A program made the position numbers and the translations under genes. A stretch of DNA of 64,000 nucleotides from Fennellomyces sp. T-0311 (Eukaryota > Mucoromycota > Mucoromycetes > Mucorales > Lichtheimiaceae): positions 1 to 64,000 of the forward strand of contig JALLLT010000065.1 in NCBI GenBank assembly GCA_025266875.1, given 5' to 3'. Below, one piece after another: positions 23,016 to 33,057 of this stretch. The notes beneath the pieces were generated by a model. That model saw nothing but the letters and a program-made list of their open reading frames with translations. It was not told where the DNA came from and searched no databases. Each line of letters opens with the position of its first letter. The first letter of the stretch is position 1.

Positions 23016-24170
23016 AAATCTAGACGGGGCAAGCATATTTCATGATAGCGAGATATTGACTGACTGCAGATGGCGACGAAATGAACCTGCTTTAGGAAGT
23101 ATATTCATTACGTATCCGCGGCTATGAAGTCTTTTGCGCAGTATTAACGGTAATGACATGTACTTCAGTCAACCAGCTCAGTAGCACCAATCAGGTGCAA
23201 TGACATATCATCATCGCTCTGAGAAAAATTATTCTGAATGAACTTCGCGCAATCTTTATACGTACGTAAGTTATCCAGACATATCAGATTTTCATCTGTT
23301 CAATAATGATAGAGTGACTCTGTTAAAATAAAAGTTGCATTAAAAGAGTATTTTTATTGTATTGCGAGATGGAAACGAGTGTTTATTGCTCAATAACGTG
23401 GTACATCAATCCAGCTCGCTAAAGTTGTGTTCCATGTGGTCACCTGCTGTCAATCAAAACCTTTCCAGTGGAAGCATTTGCAATTGAAGAATTCGGGAGT
23501 ACACAATCAGAAATAGCGTATCTTGTGAGACTCGGGTTTCTATTGCCCCTTCGTTTTCAATGTGGGATTACAACGAGTATTTATATCTACTGCTGTGGTG
23601 AAAGGTTACCGAAAATTGGAGTATCGTTGATATCTCATTTGGGAATATGGCGGGGATGTGTTACAGACTAAGCTGTATAATAGACCAGACACTTAGGTAC
23701 AACAAGTGATACAACTGAAGATGAAAGGTGTCTTTTATTAATTGGCTACCCTTGCTATTTATATAGTGCTGAGCTTCAATTAATACAATGCAGCGTTAAC
23801 TGATGGTAATAGGATGCATACTATTATCCGGGTACATTGGCATATTGGCATTCTAGTTTTTTTATTTGTTTCCGAGTGGTATACATGGCGTAATCCTTTA
23901 TGTGGGGGTATTGTTTCCCAAATACGACAGCAATGAGCTCATTTCGCCGCGGGTATTTCAGTTCTTTCATTGCACAGTATCGCGAGTTCCTGTTTTAGAA
24001 AGGTAATTCAATTTTAAGTCACGTGATGACACCAGAATTCGGCGCTTGTTGCTAGTATAAAGCCTGCTTTTATCAAACAGTAACACTTGCTTTCAGTGTG
24101 TGTACACGGGTTCATGGGGGAGTGTCTGTGCGATTTCACGTCACATTTCCCCGATCCACACCTTTGATCT
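23016..24170. other. Intergenic stretch, nothing recognised
   Basis: One 67-codon plus frame (23,468-23,671) without motif. No repeats or RNA structures identified. Confidence 0.35.
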
Positions 24171-24248
24171 TGTCACTGCAGCTTCTCGCATGAACAAAAA
24201 GTAATTTGGTTTGCCGCCAAAAAATCAAACCATTTTCTCTTTGTCACG

Positions 24249-24990
24249 TTGACAATGTCCGGATCTTGCGCACTTCTTGCTGCTGCCCTTACTGCTATTG
24301 CTACCACTGCCACTACTTTCCTCCTCCTTGCTGTCATGCTCTCTTCGCCCACTTCGCCTCCCCGTCCATTTTTTCCACCTATCTCCCAGTTTCTCCCAAC
24401 CGTCAACCTTCGTGAAGACGACGGCTTCCGCAACTTCTTACTCTTTTTCACTCTTTTTCTTCGCTTTCTTCATTTTCATCCCTTCCATCTTCTTCTCCGA
24501 TCCTTTGTCTTCCCTTGAGCAGTTGCTGCCTTACAGTACGCAGACTGTTGGTTCAAAGAAAATGAATGAAATACTGATTTCAAGTGTATTAAAACAGGCG
24601 ATGAGTATGACGACTATGCTGATAATGATATTGATGACGATGTCTGAGGAGTGAAGGAACAAGGAGCTGCTGGTGTGAAGGAGAGGTTTGAGCCAGTGCG
24701 TCTTACGCAGTGCCGTCTGTTCCAGTGCCTTCTATGCTTGTGCTGCCGATTTGCGTAGTGTACAGGACGATGAAGAGTACGATGATGATGAACTGATGGC
24801 GGTGTAACCGCGACGAAGGCGACGATGAAGATGATGACAAGAAAGTTAGTGATGAGCAAGGAGCTGGTGGTACTAACGACGAAGGTGAAGACGCAGGAGC
24901 AGAAGATGGTGATGACGATATTGAGCTGTTGATCAACAATTTGCTCAGTTGCAAATTTGTGACGAGCAAGCCCTGGTGCGCCAGGTCACT
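24249..24990 (+). pseudogene. Low-complexity acidic gene remnant
   Basis: From ATG 24,255 a hydrophobic, Ala/Thr/Leu-rich start (MSGSCALLAAALTAIATTA) could be a signal or membrane segment. Further on, in shifted frames, the plus strand encodes long acidic runs (EGDDEDDDKKVSDEQGAGG at about 24,815-24,890 and EDGDDDIELLINNLL). The runs are separated by stops and frame changes, so no single intact protein can be read. It may be a decayed gene for a secreted or surface acidic protein, or simply trinucleotide-type expansion. Confidence 0.3.
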
Positions 24991-24999
24991 TGGGACAGA

Positions 25000-27900
25000 A
25001 TCGACGACAACTTGGAGCGAGTGATGGAGCAGTTTTCTCGTTTACTTATCCTTGACTTGAGTTGGAGGACGTCCCAAGAGTAAATTTCACAATTCAAGAA
25101 TAGTCTCATGTTAATCTTGCCATCCGAAACCCTTTTCTCGTTAAACGATATTACAAAAGCGAAAAAGAAATAATTCCATCCAAAAAGAACTATATTATTT
25201 TACCCATTGAATCTTATCTATATTAATCGTGACTCCCACGGTCCGTCGCTGTCATGCATTTATGCTAAAAACCTATATTATTTAACCTGTTCTTTCATAA
25301 TAAATGCAAAGCCTGGCATATGCTGTACAGATTTTTAAATGTCCTTTGGCGTCATAGTGTATACCGCACGATGTGTCCGTAAGGGTACCAAGTGTAGCAG
25401 AAAATATGTTTCTAGCCAGGGTACCCTACCGAGGAGTGAAGTCCAGCAGTTATCTTTCTTAGAAAAGCTATTGGACAAAACACTAAAGGTATTCCTACAA
25501 CAAGCATCTATGTACAGTGTATCTGCATACAATATTTAAGCATGAACCTGTGCCGCTTGAACAACAACGAGGTTCTATGAGCTTGTCAGAATCCATGATT
25601 GACGGTCTTGGTACACGGCAAAATGGAGAGTTAATTATGACTTTTTCCTCGGAATGGACATAAATGAGATACCAGTAACGACTATTATAGCAAGAAATGC
25701 CCTGCAAGGATTCGTTTTGTAACTATAGATAGTGGAGACATCTTTTTTTGACACCATCGACTATTGATACAATATCTATACTCTTGGAAATCTGTACGCA
25801 TTGTGGCAGAGTTAAATACGATACAATCGTGGGCAGCTTCAGATTCGACGAGTGTACGCTATTATATGTATTCTGAAAGAAAAAAACATCTACATCAGTA
25901 AAACGTATTCTTTCTTTGATCACGTAATCTGTTAGCAATTTGTTCGTGTCAGCATGATTCAACATAAGCCTATGTGGCTGCTACAATACAGGTGCATCAT
26001 GCTGATTTGCTGACGAATCAGTTCCGTACAAGAAGCTGAGCGGGACATATCGGGCATTGTCAAAACGAGATTGCTTTATAGAATAGGAATATGGAAATGC
26101 AGCTTTCTGTGATTGAATTTATAGGGAAAATTTGGAAGGAAGTCCGTATCATAAATCTAATAATTTGCTGGCATATCGGTCACTGTATGCATGTATAGCC
26201 ACTTGACCATGTCACAATCAGTGATAATCTGGCATAGTTTATGGTAACATGCTTTGTTGCATATATCATAGAGTCAGTTCAATTCGCTTCCACGCACCTA
26301 TACAATTGAAGCGACGTTTTCTGGATGATATGGTTTGGCACTGGATCCGAGGCACAAGATATTATTGTAGGTACGGGCTGCTCGCAAAGAGATAATTCTA
26401 TAATTGGATCAACAATGGCTTTTAAATTAAGATAGAACATTTTGCCAGAGGCAACTCACTTTTCCATGCTACTTTTTAGCTCAACGGGTGCACGCATCGA
26501 AAAGTTGTAGGAGGTAAAAGCATTTTTAAACCGATACTCATCTTTTTTCACGAACCATGGATAATAGCGCCGAATCAGTTGAATCCAGAGATCATACAAC
26601 AAGGTGCGATCATCTTTTTCAAGCTTTCGACGGGCGAAATAATGGTGATCAAGTTGTCTACCCCACAACGCGCTGTGATTTCTAAAGGTTCTCAGACCAG
26701 GGTGATCGTTGATCCAGTTGCTGGTTCGTAAAGCTCATATTGTGGCGGAAAATAATTGAGTGATCCTGGACGTCAACAAAAACATCCATACCATCGCTCA
26801 ATAATGTAAATACCGCGATATGATACATATGGCTTACAATGTGTGTAGCAGTCTAGAAGACCTAGAGAAATGAGCAATACGTTAGTGAAGAGAAGTTGAA
26901 AATTACACAGATATACGTATGTGAGGAATACTCTAATGAAATGGTTTGACTATGGTGAATAGACGAGCTTCTACAGAATTTCCATAGTGAGTAACGTGAT
27001 GGTATAGTCAACTAGTTGTACTATATGTACTTTGTACCGCAACGAAGTGATCTTATGTCTATAGGACAGATCAATCACCTTCCAACAAATAAATAAATAT
27101 AAATTTTCAACTATAGCCAACTACAATCACAGTACTTGAACTACGTACGTAGCTTTGCGATATTCTAGTTTAGATCCTCACCGGCGTCACCAACACCAAA
27201 AATCAATGAGTCAACTGCGGTGTACAGGAGAATCGATGTTGTCCAGGACAGCGAGGGGTCAACGACTCAAGATGTTTAGAAGTGTTTGCTTATTAGGGCC
27301 ATATGTCTTGTTTTTCATTTCTGTAATTAAATTGCACCTTATGTATTTGAGAGGAATAATGTACAGAAGAGCAGTTATGTAACCTAACACTGAATGAAGA
27401 CTATAGTTTAATTAGGATGTAGGACATACCAAGAACTGAATCCAATTCAAACTTACGAATTTCTTTTAAATATGATAAAGTTATAAGCGTTGTTGTAAAG
27501 GAAGGACATATATTCATGATATGTTCCTCTAATATTCACGTACTCTGATTCCTATAAATGCATGTTTTTGACCGCCATATCGATATCACTTGTAAACACG
27601 TTTTTTTATGCATATTGTTCATGGTAAACCGTTCGGTAGAAATTGAGCGCGGCCAACGGAAGAAAGCAACTCAAACCATTAGTAAGACGAACTTACCCAA
27701 TAGAAGATCCTGAGCAATATGGCTGCGCTGTATCATATAGAAGATCTTACCCTACCAACACGTTTCTCTTTATCTCGCAAGCACATTTGTACCATGCTAT
27801 AGCCAAGCAGTCGAATGCACATAATGTTCGCAGGGATAATTCCGCGCAGTATACTTTATTTCATAAGCGGGGATCACTTGTGAATCGGAGTGTATGATCC

Positions 27901-28853
27901 TTGTTAATGTACTCTAGCCGGTGTTCTTTAAAAGTGTACCGTCAAGAACTGGTTATTAGAAAGACAGGACTACAAGAGATATCGGTTATACATGTTGTGA
28001 ATCAACTATGGATAGTAATAGTAAAAGATATCTCGTATTAGATAACACATATCGGTTCAACATGATCATAAAGTGTACTTATGTAGTAATTTGTCTACAA
28101 AAATAAGAGTTACACCGTACGGACGGTCGGGGTAAGTCCAACATGACTTGGAATCAACTCCAATATAGAAATGGGAATATTGCACCGAAGGCGGATGTCG
28201 AAGACATCCGCAGATTCACATGATCAAAACAAAGCAAAGGGTCACATATGTCGTCTGTCCATTCGAACTATCCTGAGGAAGAAACAGTATCGCTAATTCA
28301 ACACACGAAAATATATAAAATCATAGAGCGTTGCACTCAATAAGGCATGTCCAAAGCTTTAAAGATACTTCTTTTAATCTCTTTTAATCTCTTTTTATTC
28401 TTTGTATCCATTTCAAATATCTACTCTAACCTCAGTCAATGATAGATCATACCGATATTATAATACTTACTCTTTTACAAATTTATCATGTACATCCTGC
28501 TCACTTGAAATACTTATATTCATCACGAGTGTGCAATTCTACTACATACTTTCATACATAAAACTAAACGGCATCATCATCCTAGTGACACATTGTGCTA
28601 CATACGCTCGGGTTAATTCAGATTTACTCAGCCTCACCAGCTGCAAAAGCAGTTTTCTTTTCTTTAAAAGACACCCCTTTTTTCTATTCCCTTCCAATAT
28701 CGCACATGGATACGTAGAGATTACGGACCTTGCACTACTTGAGCTCCACCGTACACAGAGTTATTGGTATGCGTGGCTATGAACATTAGAGTATTACAAA
28801 CGAGTATAGTTGTATACTGATTTTGTACTTTACAGTAATTACGTATACAAGCA
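25000..28853. other. Long AT-rich region with small unassigned frames
   Basis: No gene could be supported. A minus-strand frame reaching 26,456 (WINDHPGLRTFRNHSALWGR onward to SSMEK) reads like real protein for about 90 residues but matches nothing that I know. Other frames (25,339, 25,495, 25,723, 27,155, 27,643) are short. A perfect 9-bp stem with a 3-base loop lies at 28,191-28,211. ATTTTAATCTC-type short tandem repeats occur near 28,370-28,395. Confidence 0.35.
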
Positions 28854-30500
28854 ATGTACATTACGTATGAAAGGGATCGCTGGAACGTCATTAGTAATAT
28901 GGGAGAAATTGCACGGCGAAATAGTGCTCCACTTCATCAAAGTCAAACGATACGAATTGACCCTGCTACAGCATCACCCAAATTGGATGAGATATACAAT
29001 TCCAAAAGTCCTACAGCATTCAAGCCTCGATGGCTCGTTGACATTTCAAGGATGGCCTTGGTTCGCGGCTCTGATATCTGTGAACGATACTACACTATAT
29101 CCTACTCCTGGAACCAATCCGGCGACTATTTCAAAAGCAGCAACGGCGAATACACTCGAAATGATGAGGGCAAGCATCAGATTATCTCGTATCGAACAAA
29201 GAAAACCAAAAGGTACCCAAGGGGACGATGCAAAACACGTATTCCGCTGAAGCCGCGGTTGGTGATATTTGAATATCTTGTCCAGCAAATCTGCAAAGAT
29301 GTTGGAGCCCGTTACATTTGGTGGGACCAATGGTGTATCAACCAATCGAATGCCGAGGAAAAGCAAGAAGAAATCAAAAAGATGCACAAGATCTACAAGC
29401 ATGCATACTGTACACTGGTGCTTATTCCAGAATTAGAATTTATTGGAGAGTATCTTGAAAACACGCCTATTGTTCTCTTTGACAAGATAATGCAGTCCGA
29501 ATGGGTCAAGCGGGTATGGACTCTGGAGGAAGCTTTTTTATCCAGGAAGCTTCTCTTTATCGGTCGCAACGTCCAAATGTGGTCTCGGATTTCAGATGGT
29601 TACTACATACCCCATACGGATGCCTTTGACTTTTTCTATTCCATTTGCACAAAGTCATTGCAATGGAACGCATGCATTGCCTTGCATATGGTCCGAAAAC
29701 GCTCAAGCACAAAAGCGCACGATCGATATTTCGCACTCGCAAACATTTTCTCGGAAAAGATGGCCGATCTCAACTATAGCTACAAGCAAAACTTGTTGGA
29801 CTTGATGCTCCAGTTCTACACACGCTTAGCTCAAAATGATCCATCAATCCTATACTTTGGTCCTCCTGAAATGCCAGATACCGATGAGGAAAAGACAATT
29901 ACGTGCATACCAGAGAACGACTATTTGCCGTCGTGGACGGGTGTCAGTGGTGTACACGCAGAACACCTGTTTACCTTTTATCAACCGAAAGAAATCCGGT
30001 TCGGAATACTTCCTTCCGACTTTAGTATTTGCGACACTTTCATCAGCGTCACTTGTGCCGGCATACCGATCCGTATTGAACGAGGGTATAGTTACGCTCG
30101 GAACGAAACTTTGCGTAGTGTACGGAACTACGATGAACTGCTACCAAACATAATCGCATCACACCACAACTCCCTGGTGTTTGTGCCTGCCAGTGACCCT
30201 TTCTTTTCTTTTGGGCTAAAAGCAACGCATTTTCTTCCTTTACAGAAAGAAGCAGAGATCTTGGTCAACACACTATCATCACCCCCGACTATTGATGGTG
30301 GTTTGCTCTCGCTTACAGAAGACTGCACACATTGCATTATACTTTTTGGAATTTCCTATCCTAACGCATACTGCGATGTCTCACCGGTCATCATGAAGGA
30401 TGGCGATTACTATAAGGCAATTGGGTGTTGTATGCTTCGAACAGGCATGGAGTATCCGGACATTGATACACGAACAAAGCAGAGATTTGGTATTAGATAG
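28854..30500 (+). CDS. HET (heterokaryon incompatibility) domain protein
   Basis: A single uninterrupted exon of 548 aa from ATG 28,854. The HET domain spans roughly residues 78-245. It has YYTISYSWNQ at 79-88 (the family's first block, usually Y.ALSY.WG), WWDQWCINQ at 156-164 (the W.D..CINQ block), then the helix KKMHKIYKHAYCTLVLIP (175-192) and VWTLEEAFLSRKLLFIG (221-237). The C-terminal half is unassigned and has no NACHT, WD40 or ankyrin repeats. Known family role: HET domains trigger growth arrest or cell death in allorecognition in filamentous Ascomycota; a role here is only inferred. The alternative start at 28,899 (MGEIARR) is possible. It borders the transposon-rich half. Confidence 0.85.
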   Translation: MYITYERDRWNVISNMGEIARRNSAPLHQSQTIRIDPATASPKLDEIYNSKSPTAFKPRWLVDISRMALVRGSDICERYYTISYSWNQSGDYFKSSNGEYTRNDEGKHQIISYRTKKTKRYPRGRCKTRIPLKPRLVIFEYLVQQICKDVGARYIWWDQWCINQSNAEEKQEEIKKMHKIYKHAYCTLVLIPELEFIGEYLENTPIVLFDKIMQSEWVKRVWTLEEAFLSRKLLFIGRNVQMWSRISDGYYIPHTDAFDFFYSICTKSLQWNACIALHMVRKRSSTKAHDRYFALANIFSEKMADLNYSYKQNLLDLMLQFYTRLAQNDPSILYFGPPEMPDTDEEKTITCIPENDYLPSWTGVSGVHAEHLFTFYQPKEIRFGILPSDFSICDTFISVTCAGIPIRIERGYSYARNETLRSVRNYDELLPNIIASHHNSLVFVPASDPFFSFGLKATHFLPLQKEAEILVNTLSSPPTIDGGLLSLTEDCTHCIILFGISYPNAYCDVSPVIMKDGDYYKAIGCCMLRTGMEYPDIDTRTKQRFGIR

Positions 30501-30728
30501 CATGAAAAATTTGCCCTTTATGTATCATTACACAGCTATCAAAAGAGGCATCTTCAGCAATGCGGATTACATGATATTATGTGCTATTCTTCTTAGAAAG
30601 TGTTACGATGGATGCACTAGCGAAATAAGCCAGCCCAGTGAATCCGGACTGGCCGAGTGACTGCGGCGGCGATCTGGCAAGTAGACCTGTCGGGAGAACC
30701 GAGGATCGCGCGATCATCATTTAAAGAA

Positions 30729-31274
30729 ATGAGTTCCTTACAAGTTTTAGAAGCCAAGCTCGAGGCTGAATCACGAGCATTCCAACAGATCCAAAAAGGT
30801 TCATCTTTATCAACTACGTCCCACCATCTATTTTCCATTTACTAATCAATCTCGCAGAGCTGCAAACTGCCATTGAAGCGCGCCAACGCTTGGATTCTCA
30901 GCAACAAGAAAATCAGGTGGTCAGCAAGGTTTGTCAGTACGCTCAATAAATGCGCTCACACACACAAACTCATCACGTATCAAGGAATTCGAGCACTTGG
31001 AAGATGATGCCAATGTATACAAACTGATTGGCCCTGTTTTGGTAAAACAAGAAAAGGGCGAGGCAGTAACGAACGTCAAGAATCGACTGGACCTGATTAC
31101 CAAAGAAATGTAAACATGACTTGCGATGCAAAACGATTGTTATTGATGATATTGTTTAGTGAACGTGTGGAAAAGCAGTTGCAGGATCTGACAACAAAGT
31201 CCGAAAAGGCCAAGGAGGGATTGGCCCAGCTTCAAATGCAATTCCAGCAAGCAACAGCGGCAGCCAAGGCTTAG
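30729..31274 (+). CDS. PFDN6: Prefoldin subunit 6 (beta type)
   Basis: Proposed exons 30729-30798, 30858-30928, 30985-31109 and 31160-31274 join in frame to 126 aa, close to the usual length of about 125-130. An N-terminal helix (MSSLQVLEAKLEAESRAFQQ) leads to a linker with QRLDSQQQEN. The beta-hairpin region contains NVYKLIGPVLVKQEKGEA (residues about 57-74), the hallmark of subunit 6, and is followed by a C-terminal coiled coil rich in Gln and Lys. Role: one of two beta subunits of the hexameric prefoldin chaperone that passes unfolded actin and tubulin to the CCT chaperonin in the cytosol. Introns are 59, 56 and 50 nt. It is convergent with the WD40 gene, with about 114 bp between stop codons. 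Confidence 0.9.
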
Positions 31275-31388
31275 AGAAATGTCGAATGGATGAATTAAAA
31301 AAATGCAAAGAAAAAGCAGCAGAACAGAATGCAAAAACAGTGTGAGAGAGGGAGTGGGGAATGTACACAGGAAAAAAAAACGAGGAGT

Positions 31389-32846
31389 CTACAACAAACG
31401 GGCACTGGCGAATCGTCGTCTGGCAGCAGTATCCACGGGTAATTGGATGAGATCGGTTTCCAGGCCAACAAAAATGGAGCGATTATCGGATGAAAAGGTT
31501 ATGCCAGCAATATGTGCATCTCGGTCGGCTGGTCCCAACCGTATCACTTGGCGACTTTCGAATGTCCGTGTGTCGACAATGTTGATGTTCGATACATGTT
31601 CAGCATACACCAGTAGATCCAAAGGGCCTTTGCTGAACTGAATGCTTCGAGGAGCGTTGCGCGTCTTGCGTGGCTCGGTCGAGCTCAGTTTGGCAATCAC
31701 CTTATATGTTGTGGCATCATACACTTGCACCAGGCCATCCTGGCTGCTGACTGCAAATATATCGGATGTCGGTTTCCATGCACATGCTAAAGCAGCGTCG
31801 GTCGAGACTATTTACCTAATGAGTATATCATGGGAGCGAGCAAAGGGTATATCACTTTTTACCTTGGATTTGCGCAATACGAGTGTAGTCCGAAAGTTGA
31901 TAGATGTAGGCATAGCCATCATCACACACAGCCAACATATTCTGGCCATCTGGGCTGACTTGGACTAAATCGGGTTTAGTGCGACTTTCGGAAAATAAGC
32001 CAACTCTAATTCTTACCTTGGTTAATGGCAGCTGGCATATCAAGTACAACAAGCTTTTGCAAATCCGGAATGGTGTATACGCTAAGGGTATGGTCATTGT
32101 TACAAATCGTCACGCGGAGATCGCCGTTCGTTCGCGACAGGTGGATGCAGTTATTCATGCCCAGCCCTGTCTTTAGCGTCGCACACCTATTAGAACGTGC
32201 AATTAGCTTTGAATGTACATTTTCTGCAAGCGGAAAAGGCCAGCATACCAGTCGCTGGATAAACTTTTGATCATTGCCATGCCACGGTGTCCCGCTAGCG
32301 CAACATAGCCGTACCTAGATCGAAAAAATTTAGAGTCGGAGTCCTCCTATTAATAGGCGGGTGCTTTACCCTGAATCCACTGTGGTAGGCGCATAGGGGA
32401 GATTGTCCATGACAAATGAATCCCCACCAATCTCTGTATTGTACTAAACCGACGGGATTAAAAAATTTTTTCTTAAACATATTGGCCTTTTTTTTATGCC
32501 CATACAAAGTGGAGTGTTTCGTGATAAGGATGGACAATGGTTCGATTGTCTGTGCAGGAGATGAGATTGCGAAGTTGCCTGTTATCAGGTGATGATGATT
32601 TAGTTTATACAGATGAGATCTTGGCTGTGCGAATGTGTTACTTACCAGTTTTGAATCGAGCTTTTGATGCTGGCGTGCGTCTTGTGGTGGTCGAGGACAA
32701 AGGCGCCATTGTTGGAACTACGAACGAAGGGCGTGGTGAGCAGATTGCTACAGTGAGCAGCGGCGTGCGTATGCGAATTACATGGCGGGGGCGTCAATTG
32801 GGGCTGGCTCGACGGGCGAGGTCTTTTTGATAGCGTGGATGTCCAT
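31389..32846 (-). CDS. WD40-repeat protein with DUF2415 segment
   Basis: Eight proposed exons (32846-32782, 32747-32646, 32578-32506, 32443-32370, 32314-32249, 32186-32017, 31964-31863, 31807-31389) join without a frame break to 356 aa. WD-like blades are visible, for example YGYVALAGHRGMAMIKSL, LRVTICNNDHTLSVYTIPD, VSPDGQNMLAVCDDGYAYIY and KPTSDIFAVSSQDGLVQVYD. The DUF2415 signature is SIQFSKGPLDLLVYAEHVSN followed by DTRTFESRQVIRL near the C-terminus. The family consists of cytosolic or nuclear beta-propeller adaptors whose function is mostly undefined. Start chosen at ATG 32846 because its 65-nt exon splices in phase; the first intron would be only 34 nt, so the N-terminus is the least certain part. 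Confidence 0.8.
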
Positions 32847-33057
32847 TTCTAGAGATAGAAAGAGAAGGGCGCCAAAGGCTAAAAATTGGAGTGCTTAAAT
32901 ATGCCAGAGACAAGTTTATGATCGCCATAAAGTTGAAAAAGGAAACTCTCCGAACATGCACCAATCAAAACAAGCTGGGGGATCAGCTCACGGCACAATA
33001 TAATTTACTAAACACGTGTGCCATTTTCTGCACTTTTCTGTATTAATGATGCTTATG

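Noticed and set aside
28854..31274. HET gene and prefoldin gene as a functional pair
   Set aside because: They are on the same strand with a 228-bp gap, but have unrelated roles and no shared regulatory signal.
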